From Rhynchopus sp. YZ270_cl-10 (lineage: Eukaryota > Euglenozoa > Diplonemea > Diplonemida > Diplonemidae): DNA of 64,000 bases. Positions 51,000 to 62,487 of this stretch are shown here, in pieces. The position numbers were made by a program, and so were the translations under genes. A model generated the notes under the pieces. The model was not told the origin of the DNA, did not search any database, and saw only the letters and a program-made list of their open reading frames with translations. Numbering within the stretch: the stretch's first letter is position 1; each line of letters starts with the position of its first letter. Location of the stretch: positions 558,001 through 622,000 of the forward strand of contig OZ037873.1 of NCBI GenBank assembly GCA_964035575.1. The letters run 5' to 3'.

Positions 51000-52484
51000 A
51001 TGCTGAAGAAGGGTAGTCACAACTACACATATAACATCTGACAGCATACTGATTAAAATATTCGTCATTTTTAGTAGTCATTCTCTGATTTTTTTTCCAG
51101 CAATGCCTAGTCCATCGTGTGTTGAGGGCTTAGGATCATCTTTGTCAATTCATTCCATTGGTGCAGAGATCATCTTACAAACATTTCTCTTTTTTGGATG
51201 GCTGGCATCGTGGGTCAGTCGGAGGTGCCTTCATCAATAAATATCCCACCCCTCTTTTTTTTAATGATGTGCCTGTGAGGAAGATCCATCTTCCAACTTT
51301 TTTGTTTGAACCAAGTATATTTCTTTCTTTTTTTTCCCCCTCTCCCAAACGAAACGCAACACCCCGGGGCCGATTTCGGAATTTGGACAAAAAGGGTCGG
51401 ATTTAGAGATATCCTTGGTTGAGAGAATCTCCAAGAGTGCCCACCTGCTAGCCTACGGGCGTCGTGTACTTTGAAATTCTTTTTTGAGAAGTGTTGAAAG
51501 AATTCTAAGGGTGCGGCTGCTGCGCCCCGCAACGGAAAGGGATTCACTTCTTTTTATTTATTTATTTTTATGTTTCTCGCTTCACTTACTACTTCAAACA
51601 GGCCCCCATCATATGTTATGCTTTGTCCCCGTCCCCATCTCCGTCCGTCCCTCCTAAGGGGATGGCTCCAGTTGATATCCACGGAGATTACGTATTGACA
51701 CCAGTGTTGTATTTTGCCTCTTCCTTTTTTCTAGGGGGGTAGTAATGCAGTTAACCCCCAGCCCCGTAGAATTTTGTTTTTGTTTGTTTGTTCCAACGAT
51801 GATGAGCGGGTGGCTACGCACAACAGGTCTAGGTTCATCTTGAAGACCGTCTATTCTCCCATATGATTCACAGTGCGAGCAGAGCTTCCATTTTGATAGA
51901 AAATACTTCCTTTGTTGTTTTCATTTTACTCCCACCAAAATGACATTAAAGGGCTGTCTGATCGATGCCTTAAGCTGTGTTAACCCCTTTGCCTGCATCC
52001 TTAGTGAATAATGCAATCAAACGTGAGATTTACTATGCACACCCATGTGAGTGCTCTCACGCACGTTGGCCACAACCACCTCTTCACCATTCCTCAAACC
52101 CCATCCCCCTGGGGGTCCACCCCGGTACACAGTCATGTACCAAGGTACACTGTTCACGAGCGAGCTGTTGTATTTCAAGTCAAGTTTTGTTTTTGCATGT
52201 TTCCGTCCTCTGCAAGCCCTTGTGCAGAAGAGGCACCACAGAGCAAACAGACGACAGGACGTAGTGCAGGTATGTGCATGCGTTGTTTCAACCTGATGGT
52301 GACCTTGCGCCAAGAAGGAATGTTGATGTTGCCCTCGGACGTCACATGGTTCGGGAAGGATCAGACACAGGTGCGGTGGTTGCAAAGAAGGAGATCTAAA
52401 TTGTGGATAAGTGGTGGAATAGTGCTGGGATGACACGTCACAACCTCTGCAGAAAGGGGAACATCAAAACACAAACACAACACC
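51000..52484. other. Spacer between amastin-like copy 2 and the ankyrin gene
   Basis: No second gene is supported. The first 300 bp match the flanks of the other amastin-like copies; 51487-51915 matches 44405-44795; about 51935-52080 matches 56500-56650. GTGCAG followed by a GTATGT donor at 52270 and an acceptor CTCTGCAG at 52452 would make a 183-bp 5'-leader intron for the ankyrin gene, or 52452 may be its trans-splice site. Confidence 0.5.
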
Positions 52485-55400
52485 ATGTCGAAGCGACACA
52501 CAGACAGCACATCGGATGAGAACCCACGAAAGAGAAGAAAGCTTTCTGCAGGCGAGGTCTTGGTGGAGGCTGCCAGGAAGGGTGACACCACTGCCGTGCG
52601 GGCGGGACTTGAGAAGTTCACCTCAGACATTGACAGCAAAACAGTTGCCTTCGATGCTGTGCACGAGGCATGCAGAGGGAACCACGATGAATGCCTCGCA
52701 CTGCTTCTTGCGTATGTTGAGACAACGCAGATGGGCTTTGGGATCCTGCTGAGTGAGTGTGTCCACGCAGACCACACTGCGTGCACAGAGGTCCTCTTGC
52801 AGCATTGGAAGTCAGTCTGCAGCAACGTGGCGCATGTCCCACTCGAGTCGGAGGACAGCAAAGGTCACACATCAGGTCTCTGTCCAGCCATGTGGTCGGA
52901 CCCTGCAGTGTGTCAGGTGTTGATTGATGCAGGGACAGACATCGAGACAAAGGATGTTGAGGGACGTTCGCCACTGCACTTCGCTTGCAGTTCAGGATCA
53001 CTCGATGTTGTGAAGATGTTGGTGAAAGCAGGTGCGGGAGTGGGTATACCAGACAGCATGGGACAAACATGTCTGACGATTGCGGCACACAACAGACGTA
53101 CCGAGACTGTGCATTATCTTGTGGGCGTGGAGGGGGTGGAAGTTGATCACACAGATATCAATGGCGGCACTGCGTTGCTACGTGCAGCATCACTCCCGTT
53201 TGCAGATGTGGTGCAGGTGCTCATTGATGCAGGTGCAGACATTGAGGCAAAGGACAAGAACGGCTACTCTCCACTGCTCTTTGCTTGCGTGATAGGGGCA
53301 TTAGATGTGGTGAAGAAGTTGGTTGCATCTGGTGCAGGAGTGCGTGTCACAAATGACTCAGGAGCCACGTGTCTCGCGATTGCGGCATCTCATGGACGCA
53401 CCGAGACTGTGCGTTATCTTGTGGACTTGCCGGAGGTGGAAGTTGATCACACAGATGACGAAGGCCGCACTGCGTTGCATTTGTCAACTCTACACAAGCG
53501 TACAGATGTGGTGCCGGTGCTCATTGATGCAGGGGCAGACATTGAGGCAAGGTGCAATAACAACCGGTTCTCGCCACTGCTCTACGCTACTGTAGTAGGG
53601 GAACTTGAGATTTTCAAACTGTTGGTCAGATCCGGTGCTGGAGTGTGTGTTACATGCAACGACGGAATGACCTGCCTTGAACTTGCAACGGGTGGTGGTA
53701 AAACAGAAATTGTCTCTTTTATTCTGTCTTTGCCTGAGGTGGACGTGAACGACGCTGCTGGCCGGAATGCGCTGCGTGCGGCAGTGCGCAATAATCATGC
53801 AGATGTGGTTCAGGCGTTCATTGATGCAGGGGCAGACGTCAACGGAACAAACACTGCGTCCTCACTTCTGATTGGGGCTTGCAGTGAAGGAGATTTGGTG
53901 ATGGTGAAGAAGTTGGTTGAAGCTGGTGCGGGAGTGTGTGCCAGAGATGACAAAGGAAACGCGTGTCTCATTGTTGCGTCGTCTGCTGGACACACCGAGA
54001 CTGTGCGCTATCTTGTGGGTTTGAATCACATGGACGTGGACCACGTAAACAACGATGGCAACACTGCGTTGCATTTGGCAGTGCGCAACAATCATGCAGA
54101 TGTTGTGAAGCTATTGGTCGGTGCAGGTGCGGGAGTGGGTATACCAGACAGCACGGGAAACACATCTCTGATGTATGCGGCATATCATGGACACGCAGAG
54201 ACTGTGCGTTACCTTGTGGGCGTGGAGGGGGTGGAAGTGGATAAGAGCCACAGCATGAGAGGCTACACTGCGTTGCATTTGGCCGTGCAACAAAAGCATG
54301 CAGATGTGGTGCAGGTGTTCATTGATGCAGGGGCAGAGGTTGAGGCAAAGGACGGCTCGGGAAGTACGCCTCTGCACGTGGCAAGCAGTTCAGGATCACT
54401 CGATCTTGTGAAGCTGCTGGTTGAAGCTGGTACGGGAGTGGGTATACCTGCGGGAGTGCGCGTCACAGATAAAGAAGGAGACACGTGTCTCACCCTTGCG
54501 GCATCTCGTGGACACACCGAGACTGTGCGTTATCTTGTGGACTTTCCGGAGGTGGAAGTTGATCACGCAGATATCAGTGGCTACACTGCGTTGTTACGTG
54601 CAGCAGCACTCCCGTTTGCAGATGTGGTGCAGGTGCTCATTGATGCAGGGGCAGACATTGAGGCAAAGGACAAGAAAGGCTACTCTGCACTGCTCTTTGC
54701 TAGCGTGGGAGGGGAATTAGATGTGGTGAAGAAGTTGATTGCATCTGGTGCAGGAGTGCGTGTCACAAATGATGAAGGAGCCACATGCCTCGCGATTGCG
54801 GCATCTCATGGACGCACCGAGACTGTGCGTTATCTTGTGGACTTGCCGAAGGTGGAAGTTGATCACGCGAATGATGAAGGACACACTGCGTTGCATTTGT
54901 CAACTCTACACAAGCGTGCAGATGTGGTGCCGGTGCTCATTGATGCAGGGGCAGACATTGAGGCAAGGTGCAACAAAGGTTACTCGCCACTGCTCTACGC
55001 TACTGCAGTAGGGGAACTTGAGATTTTCAAACTGTTGGTCAGATCCGGTGCTGGAGTGTGTGTTACAAGCAACGACGGAATGACGTGCCTTGCCCTTGCT
55101 CCGATTGGTGGTCAATCAGAATTTGTCTCTTTTATTCTGTCTTTGCCTGAGGTGGACGTGAACGACGCTGATGGCCGCATTGCGCTGCGTGCGGCAGTGC
55201 GCAATAATCATGCAGATGTGGTTCAGGCGTTCATTGATGCAGGGGCAGACGTCAACGGAACAAACACTGCGTCCTCACTTCTGATTGGGGCTTGCAGTGA
55301 AGGAGATTTGGTGATGGTGAAGAAGTTGGTTGAAGCTGGTGCGGGAGTGTGTGCCAGAGATGACGAAGGAAACACGTGTCTCCACTTTGCGTCGTCTGCT

Positions 55401-55550
55401 GGTCACACCGAGACTGTGCGCTATCTTGTGGGTTTGAATCACATGGACGTGGAACACGTAAACAACGTTGGCAACACTGCGTTGCATTTGGCAGTGCGCA
55501 ACAATCATGCAGATGTTGTGAAGATACTCCGCGAGCACGGTGTTGCTTAG
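52485..55550 (+). CDS. Large ankyrin-repeat protein
   Basis: This single intact frame encodes 1021 aa. The N-terminus has a basic nuclear-localisation-like cluster (PRKRRK, residues 14-19) and about 130 residues of diverged helical repeats. From about residue 145 to the end there are some 25 ankyrin repeats of about 33 residues (typical unit GNTALHLAVRNNHADVVKLL). No enzyme domain or TM segment is present, so it is probably a scaffold or protein-interaction factor. Residues about 223-545 recur about 472 residues later, so the gene grew by internal duplication. The start ATG follows CTCTGCAG at 52452 and an A/C-rich leader. The broken relatives at 46660 and 48614 come from the same gene family. 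Confidence 0.85.
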   Translation: MSKRHTDSTSDENPRKRRKLSAGEVLVEAARKGDTTAVRAGLEKFTSDIDSKTVAFDAVHEACRGNHDECLALLLAYVETTQMGFGILLSECVHADHTACTEVLLQHWKSVCSNVAHVPLESEDSKGHTSGLCPAMWSDPAVCQVLIDAGTDIETKDVEGRSPLHFACSSGSLDVVKMLVKAGAGVGIPDSMGQTCLTIAAHNRRTETVHYLVGVEGVEVDHTDINGGTALLRAASLPFADVVQVLIDAGADIEAKDKNGYSPLLFACVIGALDVVKKLVASGAGVRVTNDSGATCLAIAASHGRTETVRYLVDLPEVEVDHTDDEGRTALHLSTLHKRTDVVPVLIDAGADIEARCNNNRFSPLLYATVVGELEIFKLLVRSGAGVCVTCNDGMTCLELATGGGKTEIVSFILSLPEVDVNDAAGRNALRAAVRNNHADVVQAFIDAGADVNGTNTASSLLIGACSEGDLVMVKKLVEAGAGVCARDDKGNACLIVASSAGHTETVRYLVGLNHMDVDHVNNDGNTALHLAVRNNHADVVKLLVGAGAGVGIPDSTGNTSLMYAAYHGHAETVRYLVGVEGVEVDKSHSMRGYTALHLAVQQKHADVVQVFIDAGAEVEAKDGSGSTPLHVASSSGSLDLVKLLVEAGTGVGIPAGVRVTDKEGDTCLTLAASRGHTETVRYLVDFPEVEVDHADISGYTALLRAAALPFADVVQVLIDAGADIEAKDKKGYSALLFASVGGELDVVKKLIASGAGVRVTNDEGATCLAIAASHGRTETVRYLVDLPKVEVDHANDEGHTALHLSTLHKRADVVPVLIDAGADIEARCNKGYSPLLYATAVGELEIFKLLVRSGAGVCVTSNDGMTCLALAPIGGQSEFVSFILSLPEVDVNDADGRIALRAAVRNNHADVVQAFIDAGADVNGTNTASSLLIGACSEGDLVMVKKLVEAGAGVCARDDEGNTCLHFASSAGHTETVRYLVGLNHMDVEHVNNVGNTALHLAVRNNHADVVKILREHGVA

Positions 55551-56972
55551 GCAGAACCAAGAGGACGTGTGTGGCAGCAGCGCACCTGAGGCCACTCCCA
55601 ACAGCTTCGTATGGTGCGCTGTAGTTGAGATCAGCGAAGTGCGTGAAGAACACAGTTGTTCTTAAGAGTTGAGGAAGACCTGTCAAGACCTTCTGCAGTG
55701 CATACGTTTCTGCATAGATTGAGTACTGATCAACACTCTGTTGGTGTGAAGTAAGTGTTGTTGCAATGGTAAGTTTATGGAACTTGAGAGAAAAAGAAAG
55801 GAAAAAAGAAAGAAATGTGAATGGCTGATGACTGCGATCGGGCTGTATGCTGAATACAGGGCAAGAGCACCTTTCCACTCCCCACATAAGCCCAACCCTC
55901 CATCACCTGCCCCTCCCGTACCCATGATTAACACACGTTACACCTGTCTGTGGCAGATGCTTGCCGCAAAGGAAGTTGTTCTCCGTCAGAGACTCTTTTC
56001 AGTCTTGGCCCAACTCCGAATGGGTGCTGGAGAAAATGTAAAACTGGTTCACCAAAAAAAGCAGCAGAGTTCCTTGTCTGCTGTTGTCCTTTTCAAGAAG
56101 AATTTATCAGGATATGAGTCTTGATGTTTGTTGTTATTCTGTTTATTTCCTTGTTTTCAAAATACAAGGACGGTGTATTTCATATCGCAGAGAGTGTGCA
56201 ACTACATCTTTACCTGCGCAAAAACATGGATACACCGATTTTTTTTTGCACACGTTTAATGTTAAGACTTTTCATAAACCCCCTTTTCAAAAACGCAGCG
56301 ATAGACTCTTTCCTGTCTGTAACTCAGAGAAAAAAACGTTTTTTGTTTAATCTTTGTAAACTGCATCACGGAACCTATTCCTCATGACTTTTACACACAC
56401 ACTCATGGTCTGCGAGGTGTCGCTCTGTTTATGTCTGCAATGATACGTCCACGTTGTGGATCCATTTTGGTTGATAATATTTGCCCCTTTTTGTTTTCAT
56501 TTCACTCCCACCGAAATGACATTGAAGGGCTGTCTGATCGATGCCTTAAGCTGTGTTAACCCCTTTGCCTGCATCCTTAGTGAATAATGTAATCAAACGT
56601 GAGATTTACTATGCACACCCATGTGAGTGCTCTCACGCACGTTGGCCTCAACCGCCTTCACCATTCCTCAAACCCATCCCCCATTTGTTATAATTTGTTA
56701 TAATAGTGCTGGGATGACACCGAAGTAAGTTGTTACAATGGTAAGTTTATGGAATTTGTGAGAACAGAACAGGAAAAAAATAAAGAAATGCGAATGGCTG
56801 ATGACTGCGATCGGGCTGTATGCTGAATACAGGGCAAGAGCACCTTTCCACTTCCCACATAAGCCCAACCCTCCATCACCTGCCCCTCCCGTACCCATGA
56901 TTAACACACGTTACACCTGTCTGTGGCAGATGCTTGCCGCAAAGGAAGTTGTTCTCCGTCAGAGACTCTTTT
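55551..56972. other. 3' flank of the ankyrin gene and spacer
   Basis: 55551-56010 repeats the flank at 49022-49480, and 56706-57010 repeats it again, bracketing a unique stretch of about 700 bp (56010-56500). The piece 56500-56650 matches 51935-52080. I see no gene in it. Confidence 0.5.
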
Positions 56973-57735
56973 CAGTCTTGGCCCAGCAAGGTCTCGAGCT
57001 GTTGCTCGAGACTTGACTCCTGATTCTCAGCGTCTGTGGGTGCAGGAGGCTGGACGGCCTTGGCCGCCCTCCTAGAATAAACCGGGCATCCCACGTCGCC
57101 ATTGACGAAGCGGGGGCTACCCTGAGTATTCGTCTTCACACAGTCCACGTGTACCTTCCCCTACACCATGGGCCTGTGGTCGAATCCTCGTGTACCTCCT
57201 GACAGTGTGCGAAGACACAACCGTCTATTGCCTGGAAAGAAGTGAAGTGAGATGATCCGGTGCTCAATTCCGGGATGTTCGCCCAATCGGTGTCTTCGCA
57301 CCTCAACTCGCTTCTAGCGGGGTAACGCACTGCCATAGCTTTTGTTTGTGCGTAAAGTGTGTAATAAGTATTCTGTGGTGATATTTTTATTACTGCAATA
57401 CGCTCCCACTGAGTACCTGGCAGTGAAGAGGAAAAACAACAAAAAAGCGAGCAAAGGCAAAATGCAAAAATAGTACACCCCTTCTGGAACCCCCATTTTT
57501 TATCTTCTAAATGTTAAGAAGACTGTCCTCGGCTTCAGCGGCCATGCTGCCGCCTTGTGTTGACAAGGTTCTGTTGCGTGCTCCGATCGTTGATGTCCCA
57601 TGCATAGGGTATGTACCCTTTGAGCCGTATCCCGTTACTTCCTCCTTGGCTGGCTGCAAAGCGAAGGTGCTGTGTGGGATGTCTTTCCCTGGTGACCTTT
57701 TTGCTTGCCCAAAGTTGCTCACCCACCTCACTCAC
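56973..57735 (-). pseudogene. Zinc-finger gene, copy 3, broken
   Basis: This minus-strand copy of the gene at 49468-50226 keeps the MAVRYPAR start at about 57336. The frame is lost inside the zinc-binding region (after TGPWCRG), one of the cysteines of the CC pair is replaced by Trp, and the C-terminal CPVC part is out of frame. The 5' half agrees with copy 1. The hAT-derived element at 57742 sits just upstream, separating it from its amastin-like partner. Confidence 0.6.
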
Positions 57736-57741
57736 CTACCT

Positions 57742-59062
57742 CAGTGATGGGAGGCCTTGTATTTTATTGTATTTTTTGACTTTGTATTATTTGTATTTTT
57801 TGTATTTTTTGAAATTGCAAAAAATACAATAAAATACAGGCAAAAAATACAATAAAATACAGGCTGTCTCTGCAGCTAAATACAACAGTTTTCCAAACTT
57901 CTTAAATCTTGTCTGTGCATTCACCCTGGATTTTTAGGAAATACAAAAAATATAAAATAATACAAATAAAATACACCCAAAAAATACATCAAAAAATACA
58001 CAAAAAATACACACGGTCTACACGAGGTGAAGGTGGAGTGGTAAATATGCCCGCCATCCTTAACACTTAGGTTATTGCCTGGCCTCAGTCGGGTGTCCTG
58101 GACTACGGCCCAAGAGCTGTGTTCCTGGCTGGTTGGGCAAGAATACCAATGTTTCCCCCTGTTTATTTTGTACTTCTCATAAAAATTCAAACTTCCCCCG
58201 GTCTTTAGTCATCACAAAACAACAGACTCATACAAAAAATCATCAAAAACCATGCCCGGAAGGAAGCCTTGCTGGAGTCGGGTTCACTTTAGAGAAGTGA
58301 TGAAGGAGCAGAAGCCCGCTCTGCAGTGCCTGCACTGTGACACCATGGTGCCACCTACAGGGACGGACCAAGATGCATTTGTGCATCTGCACGAATTCCC
58401 CCAGGGAAGCACGAGTCAGGGCTGGTGCCACAGTGAATCAACTCGGACCCGCACCAAGTGCAGGACCGCACAGTTTTGGTGGGGAACAGCAGGCACGACA
58501 GGGTCGGTTCTTGCGGAACTTGCAAGAACCCTCACTGGCATACCTGCAAGCACAGCTGGCGTGGAGAGATTTTTTCCACGACCGGTTAGATGCAATCGGG
58601 GAAGCGCACTCGCCTCCTTGCGAAGAAAGCGTTCCAACTTGCAGTTGTTAGCCGCGCACTGAAAAAAAAGAAGAGTGCAGATGATAATCAGGATTGGTGG
58701 GATGTCGAAGAGATGGAACGGCAAGCAGCCCGTGAGGCTCTTATTGATGTTGACGGCGGGGTGGTGGTGGGGAAGTGAACGTCGTTGAGCATATGGCTCT
58801 CGACGAAGACGAAGACGACAGTGAGTGGGATTAGGGTGTTTTTTTTGTTTGTGTGTATTATGAGGAAATATAGGAATATTTTTGTTGTTTTTTTGCGATT
58901 TCTCTGCTACACGGCGGAACACGGCTCTTGGACCGTGTATGTTTACCCGTGTGTATTTTATGTGTATTTTTTGATGTATTTTTTGGTGTATTTTTTGTAT
59001 TTTTTGTATTATTTGTATTTTTTGTATTTTTTGAGGATTGGAGCTGTATTTTATCATCACTG
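57742..59062. mobile_element. hAT deletion derivative with clean 8-bp target duplication
   Basis: The 1321-bp element starts CAGTGATGG and ends with an imperfect inverse (CATCACTG). It is flanked by ACCTACCT at 57734-57741 and 59063-59070. The paralogous locus at about 50216-50240 shows the site without the insertion. Both ends carry long inverted arrays of TTTTTTGTATT-type repeats. The middle encodes a BED-finger start and a hAT C-terminus with the catalytic middle missing, so it cannot move by itself. Confidence 0.85.
58252..58778 (+). pseudogene. Internally deleted hAT transposase
   Basis: The frame from 58252 begins MPGRKPCWSRVHFREVMKE and has a BED-like pattern (CLHCDTM, then H..H further on). 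It then passes directly to the hAT dimerisation motif ARTLTGIPASTAGVERFF. The remainder of that domain (RLLAKKAFQLAVVSRALKK and an acidic tail) continues in another frame to 58778. The DDE core is deleted and at least one frameshift is present. It is a different hAT lineage from the intact element at 12628. Confidence 0.7.
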
Positions 59063-59132
59063 ACCTACCTTCTCAACATTTTAGCTCCTTTTTTAACTAG
59101 GTCTACACAGTTTTTCAAAACAAAACAAAAAA

Positions 59133-59831
59133 ATGGGCGGAATTGGCCATGTGGTGACGGGGATGCTCTCCCTTTGGGTGGTTGTCTTTTTGTCTGTGTC
59201 GATGGCAGATGGGACTTCGTTTGCTCAGAGTGACCATGGGGTCGCGGGGAAGGACTATGGTCTGGGTGTGTGGAAGGACTCTCGGGGGTATGGGTGGGGC
59301 CACAGCGGCAACGTGATTGGTGATGCGTGCGACGTTAGGAAAGAGAGAGGGCAGGCGCTGGCGGCGTCTGTGTTCATGCCTACGCTGCTGAGCGTGGGGT
59401 GTGTGTTCTGCAGCCTGATGGGGCTGCACACAGGGCAGCTACGGTACACAATCATTGCGGTGGGTGTGAACGCCTTCAACGCGATGTGCCTGTCCATGTC
59501 ATTGTGTATTGCCAGAGAACTCTATTCAGGGGAGTTATGCGACGTTAAACTCAAAGACTTATTCAAGAGCCACTATGCCATCGGCTTCCTCGTCGTCGCC
59601 CTCGTTCTTTCATACGTTAACATCATCACCCTCTGCACAACAGCCGAAACCATACGCACCGACAGAGCACAAGAAAACCACATTACAGAGGTAGAACCAA
59701 CAGGCACAATGCAAATGTGCGATACACCATTAAGCGAATTCTCATCCCGACTGACCACTCCTGATTCATCCCCGCTCCCCCAAAGTGACTCATGCACAAT
59801 GGGCCTCCTTGACTCCTCTTCTTCAGTATGA
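59133..59831 (+). CDS. Amastin-like four-TM protein, copy 3
   Basis: The 232-aa protein is nearly identical to copy 2. TM segments lie at about 4-24, 75-98, 105-127 and 148-170. C66 lies before TM2, and a second short loop (YSGELCDVKLKD) lies between TM3 and TM4. The leader and acceptor (CTCCTTTTTTAACTAG at about 59100) survive because the hAT insertion entered about 30 bp upstream of them. It may therefore still be expressed, although whatever it shared with the divergent zinc-finger gene is now 1.3 kb away. Confidence 0.7.
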   Translation: MGGIGHVVTGMLSLWVVVFLSVSMADGTSFAQSDHGVAGKDYGLGVWKDSRGYGWGHSGNVIGDACDVRKERGQALAASVFMPTLLSVGCVFCSLMGLHTGQLRYTIIAVGVNAFNAMCLSMSLCIARELYSGELCDVKLKDLFKSHYAIGFLVVALVLSYVNIITLCTTAETIRTDRAQENHITEVEPTGTMQMCDTPLSEFSSRLTTPDSSPLPQSDSCTMGLLDSSSSV

Positions 59832-60640
59832 CCAGTCATGCTGAAGAAGGGTAGTCACAACTACACATATAACATCTGACAGCATACTGATTAAAATATT
59901 CGTCATTTTAGTAGTCATTCTCTGATTTTTTTTCTCCAGCAATGCCTAGTCCATCGTGTGTTGAGGGCTTAGGATCATCTTTGTCAATTCATTTCATTGG
60001 TGCAGAGATCATCTTACAACCATTTCTCTTTTTTGGATGGCTGGCATCGTGGGTCAGTCGGAGGTGCCTTCATCAATATATATCCCACCCCTCTTTTTTT
60101 TTAATGATGTGCCTGTGAGGAAGATCCATCTTCCAACTTTTTTGTTTTAACCAAGTATATTTGGCAGCGTCCGCGAAAGACCCCCCCCTAAAGCTAACAT
60201 CCATGCTTATTGGTATTTCACTAATTAGAATTTTGGTATTTTATAAGATTTTTTTTTAAAATGAACTCAGAGTTAAGTTTCTGAGTTCATTTAAAAAAAA
60301 ATCGGTGAAAAATTCCGAGTAGGTATTAATTTAAATAGGAAAAGCTATGTCAACAGCTATGTGTCCCCTTATTTTACCTGTGAATACTAAGGATATAGGA
60401 AGGAATTCACTAATATCTGTCTCTAAACCCATTATCAAAAAGGGGGGGGAGGAAAGGGGGGTGGAGGCTTGTCGCCCCCTCCGAACACTCTAAATAGAGT
60501 GCGAAAGAGCTTCACGATCCGGGTTGTCTGCGGCGATGTCGACTTTCTCGCAGAAACCCCCCTTTTTTGAGTGACCCTATTGACCTCTGTTGGGGTGGCC
60601 CGTGGGCGCGGCTGAAATTGTGTTCTTTTTTTTCGGAGAA
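59832..60640. other. 3' flank of amastin-like copy 3
   Basis: Sequence to about 60160 is shared with the other copies. Beyond it is unique, with an inverted repeat around CTCAGAGTTAAGTTTCTGAG (60267-60287) flanked by T and A runs. I see no gene. Confidence 0.4.
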
Positions 60641-60649
60641 AATCACAAG

Positions 60650-61400
60650 AGGCGCAACAGAATCACAAAAAATCTTGTGATTATTTGTGATTTTTTGTGA
60701 TTTTTTTTTTACTGTCGTGATTATTTGTGACTTTTTGTGATTTTTTTTTTGATTGTTGTGATTTTTGGTGATGATTTGTGATTTTTGGTGATTTTTTTTT
60801 TGATTGTTGTGATTATTTGTGACTTTTTGTGATTATTTGCGATTTTTTTTTGATTGCCGTGATTATTTGTGACTTTTTGTGATTTTTTTTTTGATTGTTG
60901 TGATTTTTGGTGATTATTTGCGATTTTTTGTGATTTTTTTTTTTATTGTTGTGATTTTTGGTGATTATTTGTGACTTTTTGTGATTTTTTTTTTGATTGC
61001 CGTGATTATTTGTGACTTTTTGTGATTATTTGTGATTTTTTTTTATTGTTGTGATTATTTGTGATTATTTGTGATTTTTTGTGATTTTTTTTTTTGATTG
61101 CCGTGATTATTTTCTATTATTTTTTCGTGATTTTTCGTGATTTTTTGTGATTTTTTTTTTTTATTTTTTTTATTTTTCATAGGGTGAAAACGATCGTTTT
61201 TTTTTTTTTTTTTTTTTTACGAATCTGGGAAAAAGTGATCGGTCTTTTTTTTTTTTTTTTTTTTCACGATCGTGAAGAAAAAAAAAACGATCGTTTTTTT
61301 TTTTTTTTTTTCTTCACGATCGTGAAAAAAAAGCACCTTTTTCTTCACGATCGTGAAGGAAAAAAAAAACGATCGTTTTTTTTTTCCCATATTATGTCGT
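60650..61400. repeat. Simple-sequence block (TTTGTGATT)n and palindromic ACGATCGT runs
   Basis: 60650-61150 is made of imperfect TTTGTGATTTTTTG-type units. 61190-61385 alternates T runs with CACGATCGTG palindromes. By analogy with the other elements here it could be the interior of a foldback element, but I could not find matching ends. Confidence 0.7.
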
Positions 61401-61599
61401 TGATCGCTGGCCCACACCAGGGAGGGAGCCCCCACAGGTGCCCACAACCCCCCTGAAATCGGCCGAGAGTAACTTTTAGCGGTGTTTTGACGTAAAATGT
61501 CACCTTTTTTGCCATTTTTGGGGTGTACTTTTCTGGAACAAAATTCGCAAAACCCGAAATACGAATCGTAAAAAATCGCGACATTCTATGACATGCGTA

Positions 61600-62140
61600 T
61601 ACCATGAAGCAGCACGTCACGGCATGGCATGTAACATGCACATGTAATATCGCCAAAAACCTAGTCGTAGTAACATCATCACTGTGCAAACCCCTGTCCA
61701 TCCAATACAATTCACACTCTTTGTGGGTGGTCTTGCTGCCTTTTTGCCACAGTAATTTTTGGCCCGGCAGGCATGCTCTTGAAGCATGGCAATTTAGTGT
61801 GTATGGGGCAGGGTGTTGTTTTGTTCTGAATTCCCTTTGTTACAATATCTATCCAATCGCGAGTGGTTGTATGTGTATCGTGAGACACTCTTTTTAACCC
61901 TTTACGGACCAAGAGGACATTTATGCCCATTGTGGCGGGGGATGCGGCGTTCAACACCAGGCCAAGTTGGCCAAAAGCCCCAACTTTTGTACTGTCCAAC
62001 CTCTGTACAATTACGGTATATTTCGTTGGCTGGTGGTCTGAAGAGTGATCTGACCATATTCTCCAGGTATAACAAATGCCCAAATAATGCATTGGCGAAG
62101 GAATTTTGCACTTTTGACCATCACACATTACTTGTATTTT
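61600..62140 (-). other. Relic of a DNA transposon, possibly piggyBac-like
   Basis: 61720-61895 matches 39690-39860 in inverse orientation, and 62030-62125 matches 21150-21240. At 61894 TTAA is followed by CCCTTTACGGACC, and similarity to the 39-kb copy stops exactly there. A TTAA boundary with CCCTTT is typical of piggyBac-type elements. No intact frame exists and the other end was not found. Confidence 0.3.
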
Positions 62141-62487
62141 TACCGGTTTTTTAATGAGTACAACCTATGTCAGAGCACGCTGTCCCACAGATTTTAGAAT
62201 TTGGGGGGGTCACGCAACAGGGATTACGCAGCTCCCCATACTTATCGCTAAATATGCCGTTTTCCCCGAAAAATTTTAGAATTCCACGCCCAATTTCTTT
62301 CTTTTTGGCAAAAAAAGGTCCTCAGAAGCTCAATTCCGGAAACAAATACGGGGGGAGCGACGTTTTCCAACTCCTCCGCCATCAGCAGGAACACCTCCGT
62401 TTTCTCTTGAATCTGTGACGCTTGTTGCTGAGAAACAGGGCAACAGCGCGTTCAAGCATATTCCCCATATTTTCAGTGTTAAACTCG

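Noticed and set aside
61604-62128. A confident piggyBac call at 62 kb
   Set aside because: Only one TTAA-CCCTTT end and a Cys-rich hint in a relative are visible; there is no catalytic core and no second end, so it is kept as a possibility only.
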